Part shown: in pieces, positions 8,930-19,070 of the stretch | Position numbering within the stretch: position 1 is the first letter of the stretch | Layout of the letters: every line of letters begins with the position of its first letter | Assembly (NCBI RefSeq): GCF_004364165.1 | Contig: NZ_SOAY01000010.1 | Coordinates: forward strand, 895,098 to 959,097 | DNA from: Maribacter spongiicola | GTDB taxonomy: Bacteria; Bacteroidota; Bacteroidia; Flavobacteriales; Flavobacteriaceae | Direction: 5' to 3' | DNA: 64,000 nucleotides | Translations under genes and position numbers: made by a program | Notes under the pieces: generated by a model | The model's input: the letters and a program-made list of their open reading frames with translations, nothing else | Database searches by the model: none | Told to the model about the DNA's origin: nothing

Positions 8930-9604
8930 CTAAAAAGAAAAAGATGTTTCGCTGGTAGATGAATTGTTATTACTGTCTTTTGAAATAACTTTAATTGCAT
9001 ACTGTTGACCAGCTGTAATATTATAGGTGGTGTTTAGCAATGTTGTATTTTCTAATATCAATTCTAAAGTTTCGCCCGATCCAATATATACATCATAATT
9101 TTCTAAATTGTCATCTAAATCTTCACCTATCCAAGAAACGCTTACGGTACCGTTACCATTATCTGAAACACTAATTTCTGCAGGGAAAGGGGCAAAGTTC
9201 TCTGTACTCGTACCTTCTGAATAAAAGTTCCAAGAATCACTCACCAGAGTTTTTGAACCCAAAATAGCGGTTACTACCCATGAAAACTGGGTGCCTTTAG
9301 GCAAACCTACGGCAAGGGATGTTGTGGTTACGGTTCTTGTGTCTGTAGAATTGGTTTCTTGATTGGTGATTTTTATTTCATATGATGTAGCATTCGTAGA
9401 CCCCGTCCATTGAAATTCTATACTTACCCCGTCGGTACCATTGTCTTCTCCTTCAGTGCATATTAAATTATTCTCAGGAAATTCAAGATTGAATGCGCCC
9501 AGTTCTTTTTCTGTTTCCTCTGGCGGATTATTATTGTTGTCATCCTTGCCGCCGCAAGCGGTAACAAGTAATCCCATTAAAATTAATCTTATAGCTAATC
9601 TCAT
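8930..9604 (-). CDS. FN3-domain lipoprotein downstream of the LRR surface protein
   Basis: 224 residues. MRLAIRLILMGLLVTAC is a lipoprotein signal (lipobox VTAC), followed by GGKDDNNNNPPEE, a surface-lipoprotein style linker. Two fibronectin type III-like modules follow (~40-130 with FQWTGSTNATSYEIKI; ~135-224 with VSVSWIGEDLDDNLENYDVYIG). Its start overlaps the stop of the 1794-residue gene by ATGA, so the two are translationally coupled and probably work together at the cell surface. No enzymatic motif seen. Confidence 0.75.
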   Translation of the reverse strand: MRLAIRLILMGLLVTACGGKDDNNNNPPEETEKELGAFNLEFPENNLICTEGEDNGTDGVSIEFQWTGSTNATSYEIKITNQETNSTDTRTVTTTSLAVGLPKGTQFSWVVTAILGSKTLVSDSWNFYSEGTSTENFAPFPAEISVSDNGNGTVSVSWIGEDLDDNLENYDVYIGSGETLELILENTTLLNTTYNITAGQQYAIKVISKDSNNNSSTSETSFSF

Positions 9605-12600
9605 TTTTTTACAAATTTTAAATTGATTTCTTTATCTCCACCTACAATTGTTAACATATAGATTCCAGGAGAAAGGTTAGAAATATTCATTTCTAACGTG
9701 CCGTTACTTATCTGTCGGCTCTCTTGTAATGTTGTTACTCCACTTACATTAGATATTATAATTTGAGCGCTAGTGATCATATTTAAACCTTCAACTTGTA
9801 ACATATCAGCCACTGGGTTTGGGGTTAAAATAGCATTACTGATAACCACATTATCAGTAAAAACACCTTGGCAAATTTTATCGGTTTCTATAGAAATAAC
9901 ATTAGCTCCTTTATCAAGCGGAAATGATAATTGCTGATTCGCTATATTGTCCACTTCAAAGGAATATACCTTATCATTCACTAAAACTTGATAATTCTTA
10001 CTTCCGGAAACCACAACACTTGCTTTTTTAGCGGTATAGTCTATTACTGTTTTACCAGAAATAAATTCTTCGGGTGTTTCTATTGTTACATTAAAGCATT
10101 GCTCATAACTTGGGTATTCAGGTATGGTTATGCATACCGTATACGAACCAGAAGAAAGATCAGATCTTACTATACCATTTGTAGCGTTAATATTATCAAA
10201 AGTATTGTCCAATAAGAGTCCTGTAATTTGAACTGTGTAGTTGTAATCTTCATTAAAGGAAACAGAGATTTCACCGTTTGCAGTTGCTGGACAACTGGTG
10301 CTTGTTACTTTTACTTTTATGCCGTCGTTTGAAATATCTGGGAGTGTATTTTCAAAAATCGTACATCCGTTAGTGCCTACCGTCTCACCTGCTGGGGTGT
10401 TAGGGCAATCATCATTTGTATCTGCTACTCCGTCGTTGTCTGAATCTGTTACTGTGGTTACTGTGCAGCCATTTGCGTCAACTGTATCTCCGTTTGGAGT
10501 GTTTGGGCAATCGTCATCTGCATCTGCTACACCGTCGTTGTCTGAATCTGATATTGTGGTTACTGTACAGCCATTTTCATCAACTATATCTCCTGTTGGA
10601 GTATTCGGGCAATCGTCATCAGCATCTGCAACACCATCATTGTCTGAATCTGTTACTGTGGTCACTGTACATCCATTTTCATCAACGGTGTCTCCTGCTG
10701 GAGTATTCGGACAATCGTCATTAGTGTTGGGTATTCCGTCATTATCATCATCTCCAACGGCAGTAACATTTGCTCTAATTACGGTATTGTCTAATAAAAT
10801 TCTGTCTCCGGTTTGACCAGATTCAACTCTAATACCTAAATCTAACATTTCGTTGGATGTTGGTGTAAAAGTTGTTGAAAACGTTTGCCAACCTGATTGA
10901 CTTGGTGTAGTAGTGAATTCTGCAACAATCTCACCAAATACACCGGCATCTGTCAACTCAAGTTGTAAAGTGGTGAAAGTGCCTTCTAGAACTTTATAGT
11001 CGATTGAAATTATATATTCTACACCTTTGTAGAATTGCAACTCGTTTTGGAATATTGAATTTGATGAAGTACCACCTGTAATTAACTCCACACTATATTG
11101 TAGATTGTCACTAATGTCTGTGTTTTTTACCCAGCTCCCTAATTGGATATAAATACCCCATTTTGCCAAATTAGCGCCGCCTCCATAAGACCAATCTTCA
11201 AAACTAGGGTCTTCTATTAGATTTGAACCATCTATTGTAACTTCACAGCCAGCTTCATCAACTACTAGTGCATTTGGTGAGGTGTTAGGGCATTGATCAT
11301 TACTATCTAGTACACCATCATTGTCAGCATCAGGTAATGCATCTCCTAAAACTCGCATGTTATCTATAGAGACAATACCAGTTATAGTGGTATTCGCTCT
11401 AAATAGTAATTTGAAAAAATGTTCTTCATCGATATCATTTGTTTCGAATTCGAATGACGCAGTATGCCAATTGCCATCATCATTAAATGGCACAAAATCT
11501 TGAGCTATTCGAGGACTAAAAGAACTACCATCTTTAGTCACTTCAATATTAGCGCTTACATTGGTTCCTCTTTCTACTTTATAATCAAAAGCATAAGTGT
11601 ATGTAGTGTTTGGAGCTAATTGAACTGTACTTTGATTAAGAAGTTCTGTCTTGAATTGTAATGAATTATTCAAATCTAATTCAAGTGAATAACTGCCATC
11701 AGTAGCTTCTGTATTTCTATTAATACTGTTCGCATTATTTATGGTCCAGTTATCTGGTGCTAGCGGATTATCTGACCAGTCTTCAAAACTGAAGTTTTGT
11801 AGAAAATTGATTTGTCCTGGAATTGTTATTGGGCAGCCTTGAGCATCCACATTGTTGCCGATTGGCGTGTTTGGGCATTGATCTATGTTATTGGATACTC
11901 CATCACTGTCATCATCCAATTGGCTAGCTGAACACCCTGATGAATTTACGGTTTCTCCATCAGGTGTATTTGAGCAGGTGTCGTTCAAATCATCAATACC
12001 GTCATTATCAGCATCATTGCCAGAAGTAGTCGCACAGCCATTTAAATCTACTGTTCCACCTGGTGGAGTATTTGGACATTTATCATCAATATTATTTACC
12101 CCATCATTATCGGAGTCTAATATTTGGTTATCCTTACTGATTGCCTTTATAGATGAATTGTCAAATATAATTTCCGCATCGGTTAAATCAGAATAAGCTT
12201 GTATGTACAGGGTTAAATCAAAAAAATCTTCTGGTGTATAATTGACTGTAAAAGTTGACCAGCCTGTTCCAACAGTTGTTGTAGATAAGGACTCGATAGT
12301 ATTAAATATACCATCTGTTAAATCAAACTCAATTTTATTGAATGTGCCTGAAATTACTTTGTAGTCTATGGAAAACTGATATGTTATACCTTCATATAAA
12401 GAAATTTCATCTTGAAAAACACCACAAATATTGTCTGAATTGCCAGTAGTAAGTTGAATACTATATTCAAGATCGTCACTTGAGTCTGCTTGTCGTCCGA
12501 AAGGTCCAGTTAGTATACGCCCCCAATCTATTATATTTCCAAATCCATTATCTGTCCAGAATTCAAAGCTTGGATTTTCTAAGAGGTTTGCAGCGGTAAT

Positions 12601-14985
12601 TACTGCTTCGCAGCCATTTTTATCTACTGCTATTGCGGTTGAAGATGTGTTAGGGCACAAATCATCGCTATCTGCAACTCCATCGTTATCAGCATCTGGG
12701 ACAGGGTCTGTAAGCACCTTGAAGTTGTCTATTTTTATAATATTAGTTGGCGAAGTATCTGCTCTAAAGGATAAGGAGATAAGGTATTCTACATCTTCAT
12801 TATTGGTTGTGAAATCAAACAAGGTAGTATGCCAATTTCCATCATTATTTAAATTGATAGCTTCTGAATCTACAAACACGTTGAAGTTTCCTAGGTAATC
12901 ACTATAAACATATAGGAAGCCAGTAATATTAGACCCCTGTTCTATTTTGTAGTCAAATGTAATTGTGGAATTGGTTTCTACCCGAAGTGTTGTATAAGCT
13001 TCTAATTCAGTAGCATCGAATGGTAAGAATTCATCATTTAAGTTTAGTTCAATGGAATAATCTCCCTCGGTAGCATCAGTTGACTTTGAAAAACTGTTGG
13101 CTCTAAGTACGTCCCAGCTATCTGGTGTTTCAGGATTTCCTGACCAGTCTTCAAAACTAAAATTATCAAGTGAATTAATTTGAGTTGTACTTATAATACA
13201 ACCTTGTGCATCAACTGTGCTTCCAGAAGGAGTGTTGGGGCAATTGTCATTGTTATTTGTTACGCCATCATTATCATCATCTAATTCGCTTTGTGAACAA
13301 CCATTGGTGTCAACGGTTTCGCCAGTTGGTGTGTTTGGGCAATTGTCATTAGTGTTGTTTACTCCGTCATTGTCGTCATCTAATTGATCTTGAGAGCAGC
13401 CATTTTCGTCTACAGTTTGACCTGTAGGGGTATTTGGGCAATTGTCGTTTTCATTTGTTATTCCGTCATCATCCGAATCATTATTTAGGGATGGGGTAAC
13501 TGTCAATGAAACAACATTTCTCTTTAATGTTAAATTAGGGACATTTGTATTTTCTATTAAACAATCATAGTATCCGCCATCTTCAGGTGTTATATTTGAT
13601 ATTGTAAGGGTTGAGTTGGTTTCGTTAATAATATTGTTTCCATTCTTACGCCATTGATACGTATTGTTTGAGCTATTTGTGGCTTGAATACTAGCTGTGA
13701 AAGTTGTGTTTTCGTTAAGTGTTACATTTTCACTTACTTCTATATCTTGTTGAGGATAATAGCGGAATTGTCCGATGTTTAAAACTAGATTCTCTAAATC
13801 CTCAAAAACAAAATTATTTTCTTGAATGTTAAAAGAAGACAATGTGGTTGAATTTTCTAAACTTTCTGGTAAAATCCCTGTAAGGTTATTTTTTTGTAAT
13901 TCTAATCTTTGTATAGAGCTGAAATTACCGTAACATTCAGGAATGCTCCCAGTGAAATCATTGTCGTTCAATAACAACATGCTTAAGTTAGCTAAGTTGC
14001 ATACCGAAGTTGGTAACGGTCCAGAAAATTGATTTGAATATAGTTGTAGTTGTAAAAGGTTTTCGAGATTTTCTATTTGGGTAGGTAATGTTCCTGTGAA
14101 TTGATTTGAGCTTAAATTTAACCTCTCAAGTAATTGTAATGTCGTTATTTCAATAGGGATAGTTCCTGTGAAATTGTTTTTACTTAGGTATAAGTTTTTT
14201 AGTTCAGTTAAGTTGCTAATATTCTGTGGAATAGGTCCTGAAAAAAAATTCGTTGACAAAGAGACAGTCTCGAGAGTCGTAAGTTGAGTAATAAAAGATG
14301 GGAAAGTCCCAGTAAATCCATTGGCGCTAATGTTTAAACTCTTTAGTAAAGGCAAATTAACCACCGTTGGATTTATCAATCCTGTTAAATCATTATTAAA
14401 TATCTCAAGTTCAATTAAATCTGAAAGATTTTCAAAAATTTCATTTGGTACACTTCCTGTTAGGTTATTACCGCCTAGATTTAATCTTTCGAGATTTGTT
14501 AGTGTCGCTAGTGAAATAGGAATCTCACCTGAAAATTCATTGTAGTCCAGGAAAAAATTTTTTAAAGAAGTAAGGTTTGATATGCTTTCTGGTATTGTTC
14601 CTTCTAAATTGTTAAAAGCAAAATCTAAATAACTTAGTTTAGTTAGACCTGTAACCTTGTCTAATACTGTTCCTGTAAGATTTTGTGCTCTCAGCGATAG
14701 TCCTGTTAGTTCTGTTAGATTGCTTATTTCTGGTGGTACAGTGCCTGTGAGATTATTTTGATACATGTTAATCGATATAACCCTTCCACTTCCGTTTACT
14801 GTAATACCGTACCATGTATTCATATCAGCACTAAGGTCCCATGAATTAGTCCAATTATCCCCATCAGTGGAATTGTACAAAGCGATTAAAGCTTCACGAT
14901 CAGAAGCTGCGCTTCCTTGAGAATAAAGTTGTATTGAAGACAAAAAGAAAACTGCCAATAGCAGCTTAGTGTAGTTTTTAATCAT
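9601..14985 (-). CDS. Giant T9SS-secreted surface protein: LRR, Ig-like, TSP3 repeats and four jelly-roll domains
   Basis: 1794 residues. Order: signal peptide (1-~22), an LRR N-cap-like segment (DREALIALYNSTDGDNW), about 14 plant-type leucine-rich repeats (~60-400, pattern LxxLxLxxNxxxGxIP), an Ig-like domain (~410-495), three TSP3-type calcium repeats (DxDNDGVxNxxDxCPNT), then four similar jelly-roll modules at about 600, 795, 1058 and 1245 (each starting like NFSFEDW), separated by one to three TSP3 repeats, a run of five TSP3 repeats (~1408-1545), beta domains and a T9SS type A sorting domain (~1715-1794: LTPNPVADMLQVEG, LSPGIYMLTI, LKFVKK). Likely a cell-surface adhesin or glycan-binding protein. 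The FN3 lipoprotein gene overlaps its stop. Confidence 0.9.
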   Translation of the reverse strand: MIKNYTKLLLAVFFLSSIQLYSQGSAASDREALIALYNSTDGDNWTNSWDLSADMNTWYGITVNGSGRVISINMYQNNLTGTVPPEISNLTELTGLSLRAQNLTGTVLDKVTGLTKLSYLDFAFNNLEGTIPESISNLTSLKNFFLDYNEFSGEIPISLATLTNLERLNLGGNNLTGSVPNEIFENLSDLIELEIFNNDLTGLINPTVVNLPLLKSLNISANGFTGTFPSFITQLTTLETVSLSTNFFSGPIPQNISNLTELKNLYLSKNNFTGTIPIEITTLQLLERLNLSSNQFTGTLPTQIENLENLLQLQLYSNQFSGPLPTSVCNLANLSMLLLNDNDFTGSIPECYGNFSSIQRLELQKNNLTGILPESLENSTTLSSFNIQENNFVFEDLENLVLNIGQFRYYPQQDIEVSENVTLNENTTFTASIQATNSSNNTYQWRKNGNNIINETNSTLTISNITPEDGGYYDCLIENTNVPNLTLKRNVVSLTVTPSLNNDSDDDGITNENDNCPNTPTGQTVDENGCSQDQLDDDNDGVNNTNDNCPNTPTGETVDTNGCSQSELDDDNDGVTNNNDNCPNTPSGSTVDAQGCIISTTQINSLDNFSFEDWSGNPETPDSWDVLRANSFSKSTDATEGDYSIELNLNDEFLPFDATELEAYTTLRVETNSTITFDYKIEQGSNITGFLYVYSDYLGNFNVFVDSEAINLNNDGNWHTTLFDFTTNNEDVEYLISLSFRADTSPTNIIKIDNFKVLTDPVPDADNDGVADSDDLCPNTSSTAIAVDKNGCEAVITAANLLENPSFEFWTDNGFGNIIDWGRILTGPFGRQADSSDDLEYSIQLTTGNSDNICGVFQDEISLYEGITYQFSIDYKVISGTFNKIEFDLTDGIFNTIESLSTTTVGTGWSTFTVNYTPEDFFDLTLYIQAYSDLTDAEIIFDNSSIKAISKDNQILDSDNDGVNNIDDKCPNTPPGGTVDLNGCATTSGNDADNDGIDDLNDTCSNTPDGETVNSSGCSASQLDDDSDGVSNNIDQCPNTPIGNNVDAQGCPITIPGQINFLQNFSFEDWSDNPLAPDNWTINNANSINRNTEATDGSYSLELDLNNSLQFKTELLNQSTVQLAPNTTYTYAFDYKVERGTNVSANIEVTKDGSSFSPRIAQDFVPFNDDGNWHTASFEFETNDIDEEHFFKLLFRANTTITGIVSIDNMRVLGDALPDADNDGVLDSNDQCPNTSPNALVVDEAGCEVTIDGSNLIEDPSFEDWSYGGGANLAKWGIYIQLGSWVKNTDISDNLQYSVELITGGTSSNSIFQNELQFYKGVEYIISIDYKVLEGTFTTLQLELTDAGVFGEIVAEFTTTPSQSGWQTFSTTFTPTSNEMLDLGIRVESGQTGDRILLDNTVIRANVTAVGDDDNDGIPNTNDDCPNTPAGDTVDENGCTVTTVTDSDNDGVADADDDCPNTPTGDIVDENGCTVTTISDSDNDGVADADDDCPNTPNGDTVDANGCTVTTVTDSDNDGVADTNDDCPNTPAGETVGTNGCTIFENTLPDISNDGIKVKVTSTSCPATANGEISVSFNEDYNYTVQITGLLLDNTFDNINATNGIVRSDLSSGSYTVCITIPEYPSYEQCFNVTIETPEEFISGKTVIDYTAKKASVVVSGSKNYQVLVNDKVYSFEVDNIANQQLSFPLDKGANVISIETDKICQGVFTDNVVISNAILTPNPVADMLQVEGLNMITSAQIIISNVSGVTTLQESRQISNGTLEMNISNLSPGIYMLTIVGGDKEINLKFVKK
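10380..10740 (-). repeat. Tandem TSP3 repeat array, about 102-bp unit
   Basis: Within the giant gene, TSP3 units recur with a period of 102 bp (34 codons): the same ten bases start at 10439, 10541 and 10643. The long segments between them are nearly identical at DNA level, with mostly synonymous differences, implying recent expansion or gene conversion. Encoded unit pattern: DSDNDGVADADDDCPNT followed by a GCTVTT turn. Confidence 0.85.
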
Positions 14986-15105
14986 AGTAAAATGTGGTTA
15001 GCAAAACACTAATATAAATATTAGCGTTTTGTTAACAGAATATTTTCGTCGAAATACTACAATTGTTTCTTACAAAGTGTGGTTTAAATAGTACAATAAT
15101 GAGAA

Positions 15106-17940
15106 TTAATGCGCAACCAGCCAATTCTCACCCAAGCCAACCTCAACATCTAAAGGAACTGCAATTTTATACGCATTTTCCATTTCAGATTTAATGAGGG
15201 TTTGTAATTCTTCTAATTCTGGCTTGTAAATATCGAATACCAATTCATCATGAACTTGTAATAACATTTTAGATTTGTAATTACCTTTTTCTAGTTTGTT
15301 GTGAATATTTATCATGGCGATTTTTATGATATCTGCAGCGCTACCTTGTATAGGTGCGTTTACGGCATTCCGCTCTGCAGCTCCACGAACTATGGCATTA
15401 CTACCGTTAATGTCTTTTAGATATCTTCTTCTTCCTAAAACGGTAGATACATAGCCATTGTCACGTGCAAAATCTACTTGCTCGCTCATGTAATTCCTTA
15501 GCTTCGGGTAGGTCTTGTAATAGGTGTCTATCAGTTCTTTTGCTTCTTTTCTTGATAAGTCCGTTTGGTTACTTAATCCAAATGCAGATACACCATAGAT
15601 GATACCGAAGTTTACAGTTTTCGCATTGCTACGCTGCTCTCTAGTTACTTCTTCCAAAGGCACATTAAATACTTTTGAAGCCGTAGAGGCGTGAATATCC
15701 TCACCATTTTTAAAAGCTTCTATCATGGTGGTTTCTTCACTTAACGCAGCAATAATACGTAGCTCTATTTGAGAGTAATCTGCTGCTAATAAAGTGTAGT
15801 TCTCATCTCTTGGTACAAACGCTTTTCTTACTTGTCTACCGCGTTCTGTTCTAATGGGTATGTTCTGTAAATTCGGATTATTACTACTTAACCGACCTGT
15901 TGCAGCTACAGTTTGCATATAATCTGTATGAACTCTGCCTGTAGATGGTTCTACCTGTTCAGGTAATGCATCTACATACGTGCTCTTTAATTTAGCAAGA
16001 CCTCTATAGTCTAATACATTCTGAATAATTTCATGGTCTTTTGCCAAATACGATAACACATCTTCTGCGGTGGAGTACTGACCTGTTTTTGTCTTTTTAG
16101 GCTTGTCAACTAATTTAAGTTTGTCAAATAGAATTTCGCCTAATTGTTTAGGGGAGCCTATATTAAATTCCTCACCGGCAACTTCGTATATTTTCTTTTC
16201 TAGATTGGCGATATCATTGTTTAAATCTTCTGAAAGTGAATTCAAGAATTCTTTGTCTAAATTGATACCTTCTAGCTCCATGTCTGCCAATACACGTAAT
16301 AATGGAATTTCAATTTCTTGAAATAATTTTTCTGTATTGGCTTCTTTTAATTCTGGTCTAAAATGTTGCGCAAGTTGATAGGTAATGTCAGCATCTTCAA
16401 CCGCATATTCCGTTTGTTTTTCTAACGGAACATCGCGCATGCTTAATTGATTCTTTCCTTTTTTACCAATAAGTTCTGTGATTGAAACGGGAGTGTAGTT
16501 TAAGTACGTCTCCGCTAATACATCCATATTATGACGCATATCCGGATTAATTAGATAATGTGCCAGCATGGTATCGAACAAAGGTCCTTTTACATCAATA
16601 TTGTACTTATCCAATACCTTAATATCGTACTTAAGGTTTTGACCTATTTTTTCGATTACTTCAGCTTCAAAGAAAGGGCGTAATTCTTCTAAAAGTGCCT
16701 GTACTTCTTCTTTATTGTCCGTAAAGGGAATGTAATATCCTTTTGTTGCTTCCCAAGAGAAAGCAATACCAACTAATTCTGCTGTTAATGGATCTAAACC
16801 TGTGGTTTCTGTATCAAAACAAACCGAAGTTTGCTGCATTAAACTTTTTAAGAATAACTTCATTGCCATACCAGGAGCAACACTTTGGTAGGAATGCGCA
16901 ACATCTGCAATCGTCTTTCTGCTTGAAAAATCTTTTACAGTTGCGCCAGAATCTGCGGGACTTCCAAATAATGAAAATTGCCCTGATCCTGCATCTTGAA
17001 TTTCTTTTTTTGCCACAGGTGCACTTTGGGTTTGTGCTGAGGATTCTTCAACTTCCGCAGAAAATAATTTTATAAACTGGTCTTTTAATCTTCTAAACTC
17101 AAGCTCTTCGAAAATTTTCTGAACCTCTTCTGCATTTGGTTCAGACATTTCATAATCGCTGGCATTAAAAGTAACGTCAACATCTAAACAAATTGTCGCT
17201 AATTTTTTAGAAAGTAAACCAAGTTCACCATTGGCTTCTACTTTCTCTTTCATTTTACCTTTTAGCTTATCGGTATTAGCCAAAAGTCCTTCCATAGAAT
17301 CAAACTGCTCAATGAATTTCTTAGCAGTTTTGTCACCAACGCCTGGCAAGCCAGGGATGTTATCACTGGCATCACCCATCATACCTAGGTAATCAATAAC
17401 CTGTTCTGGTCTTTGTACTCCAAAACGTTTTTGAATTTCAGGAATTCCCCATATTTCAATGCCGTTACCCATTCTTGCTGGGCGATACATAAATATGTTT
17501 TCAGAAACTAACTGTCCAAAATCCTTATCTGGCGTAACCATAAAGACTTTGTATTCTTCTTTTTCTGCTTGTTTAGCTAACGTACCAATGATATCATCTG
17601 CCTCCCACCCTTCTTTTACAACTACGGGAATATGCATCGCCTTAAGAATTTCTTGTATATAAGGTATCGCTATACGAATGGCATCGGGAGTTTCGGATCT
17701 GTTGGCTTTATATTCTGGGAAGAGATCAGTACGTTCTGCACTACCTCCTTTATCAAAACAAACGGCTAAATGGTCGGGTTTTTCACGACGAATAACATCG
17801 AATAAAGAATTCATGAACCCCATAATCGCTGAGGTATCCATGCCTTGAGAATTTATTCTAGGGTTTTTTATAAGTGCGTAGTAACCACGAAATATTAGTG
17901 CGTATGCATCTAGCAAAAAGAGTCTTTTTTGATCTGCCAT
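15106..17940 (-). CDS. polA: DNA polymerase I
   Basis: 944 residues. Start ATG 17940 (MADQKRLFLLDAYALIFRGY) is chosen over 17991, which would add 17 residues absent from the family. Domains: 5'-3' exonuclease (1-~290; GWEADDIIGTLA, PDKDFGQLV, GMMGDASDNIPGLPGVG), 3'-5' exonuclease (~360-540) with an intact CFDTETTGLD carboxylate motif near residue 376, so proofreading is probably retained, and family A polymerase (~550-944) with DYSQIELRIIAAL near 722, RSNAKTVNFGIIYG and QVHDELVFD. Acts in gap filling, Okazaki fragment maturation and excision repair. Single-gene unit as far as visible. Confidence 0.98.
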   Translation of the reverse strand: MADQKRLFLLDAYALIFRGYYALIKNPRINSQGMDTSAIMGFMNSLFDVIRREKPDHLAVCFDKGGSAERTDLFPEYKANRSETPDAIRIAIPYIQEILKAMHIPVVVKEGWEADDIIGTLAKQAEKEEYKVFMVTPDKDFGQLVSENIFMYRPARMGNGIEIWGIPEIQKRFGVQRPEQVIDYLGMMGDASDNIPGLPGVGDKTAKKFIEQFDSMEGLLANTDKLKGKMKEKVEANGELGLLSKKLATICLDVDVTFNASDYEMSEPNAEEVQKIFEELEFRRLKDQFIKLFSAEVEESSAQTQSAPVAKKEIQDAGSGQFSLFGSPADSGATVKDFSSRKTIADVAHSYQSVAPGMAMKLFLKSLMQQTSVCFDTETTGLDPLTAELVGIAFSWEATKGYYIPFTDNKEEVQALLEELRPFFEAEVIEKIGQNLKYDIKVLDKYNIDVKGPLFDTMLAHYLINPDMRHNMDVLAETYLNYTPVSITELIGKKGKNQLSMRDVPLEKQTEYAVEDADITYQLAQHFRPELKEANTEKLFQEIEIPLLRVLADMELEGINLDKEFLNSLSEDLNNDIANLEKKIYEVAGEEFNIGSPKQLGEILFDKLKLVDKPKKTKTGQYSTAEDVLSYLAKDHEIIQNVLDYRGLAKLKSTYVDALPEQVEPSTGRVHTDYMQTVAATGRLSSNNPNLQNIPIRTERGRQVRKAFVPRDENYTLLAADYSQIELRIIAALSEETTMIEAFKNGEDIHASTASKVFNVPLEEVTREQRSNAKTVNFGIIYGVSAFGLSNQTDLSRKEAKELIDTYYKTYPKLRNYMSEQVDFARDNGYVSTVLGRRRYLKDINGSNAIVRGAAERNAVNAPIQGSAADIIKIAMINIHNKLEKGNYKSKMLLQVHDELVFDIYKPELEELQTLIKSEMENAYKIAVPLDVEVGLGENWLVAH

Positions 17941-18042
17941 TTTTGAGTATTGATTGTAAAAGGTTAAAAGTACAAATTGATACGGAAACATTAAGGGAGA
18001 TTGCCCTATTGCTTCGTCAATTTATAGAGCTGTGTTGATAAG

Positions 18043-19029
18043 TTATTTGTTCAAATAACTATCTGAAGGATTGTTTACATGACCTTCTTTAGTATACGTT
18101 CTATAGGTAAAGCCTGGGTGAATACAGTAGCCGCCAGTTTCTCCTTTTTTATTAATAGCGATAAAACCGATTTGAAAATCTTGCTTATCCTTATTTTTTG
18201 CGATAATGCGTTTTACACCTTCTTCGCATGCCTCTTGTGGTGATTTTCCTTGGCGCATTAATTCTACGATCAAGAAACTACCAACGGTTCTGACCACTTC
18301 TTCTCCAACACCAGTTGCGGTAGCTCCGCCAACTTCGTTATCAACGAAAAGTCCGGCACCGATAATAGGCGAATCACCAACTCGACCTGCCATTTTATAA
18401 GCCATTCCGCTAGTAGTACATGCACCTGCAATATCGCCATCTGCATCAATTGCTAACATACCAATAGTATCATGATTTTCAATATTTATAATAGGCTTAT
18501 ACTGCGATGTTTTTTTCCACTCTTCCCAAGCTTGTTTCGATTCTTCAGTTGACAGATTTGTCTTTTCAAAACCTTGCTCATATGCAAATTGTTCTGCTCC
18601 TTTGCCAGCAAGCATTACATGGGGAGTCTCTTCCATCACTTTTCTGGCAACCGAAATTGGGTTTGCTATATTTTGCATGGCAAGTACAGCGCCACAATTG
18701 CCATCTTTGTCCATAATACAGGCGTCTAATGTGATATTTCCATCTCTGTCTGGTCTGCCTCCATTACCAACTGTGCTGTTGTTTAAGTCGTTTTCTTCGA
18801 CCATAACACCTTGGTGAACTGCATCTAGCGCATTGCCACCTTTTTCTAAAACTTCCCATGCTTTAGCCGTTGCATTTCCAAAATCCCATGTGCAAATTGC
18901 TATCGGTATAATTCCAGCTTTGTTGCTTACTTTATCTGTAGTTTCATTTTTAAATGAAGCTAATAATGTTGCCGATACTATTCCTGCAGCCGCAGTACTA
19001 GAATTTCTTAGAAACTTTCTTCTTTTCAT
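18043..19029 (-). CDS. Glycosylasparaginase (N4-(beta-N-acetylglucosaminyl)-L-asparaginase), Tat-exported
   Basis: Ntn hydrolase that cleaves the GlcNAc-Asn bond after protein digestion of N-glycoproteins. 328 residues, close to the characterised flavobacterial enzyme. The N-terminus MKRRKFLRNSSTAAAG plus hydrophobic stretch is a Tat-type signal. The autoprocessing site is HD-T188 in NHDTIGM; Thr188 becomes the N-terminal nucleophile of the beta subunit. RVGDSPIIGAGLF and GGATATGVGEEVVR are the substrate-pocket segments, and GGNALDAV and GNGGRPDRDGN lie in the alpha subunit. Divergent from cutC with only 41 bp between starts; these two genes are often neighbours in Bacteroidota. Confidence 0.92.
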   Translation of the reverse strand: MKRRKFLRNSSTAAAGIVSATLLASFKNETTDKVSNKAGIIPIAICTWDFGNATAKAWEVLEKGGNALDAVHQGVMVEENDLNNSTVGNGGRPDRDGNITLDACIMDKDGNCGAVLAMQNIANPISVARKVMEETPHVMLAGKGAEQFAYEQGFEKTNLSTEESKQAWEEWKKTSQYKPIINIENHDTIGMLAIDADGDIAGACTTSGMAYKMAGRVGDSPIIGAGLFVDNEVGGATATGVGEEVVRTVGSFLIVELMRQGKSPQEACEEGVKRIIAKNKDKQDFQIGFIAINKKGETGGYCIHPGFTYRTYTKEGHVNNPSDSYLNK

Positions 19030-19070
19030 GGGTTTGGTTCTTTACTTTTAATGACCTTAAATATAGGAAT

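Noticed and set aside
10380-10740. Regularly spaced repeats that could suggest a CRISPR array
   Set aside because: The whole 102-bp unit is conserved, including the would-be spacers, and it encodes TSP3 repeats in frame; no cas genes are near.
10298-10816. Plus-strand frames opposite the TSP3 repeats (172 and 102 residues)
   Set aside because: They arise from the periodic repeat on the other strand; both show the same 34-codon period and no independent start context.
17941-17991. ATG 17991 as the polA start
   Set aside because: It adds 17 residues before the conserved MADQKRLFLLDAYALIFRGY start, unlike the family.
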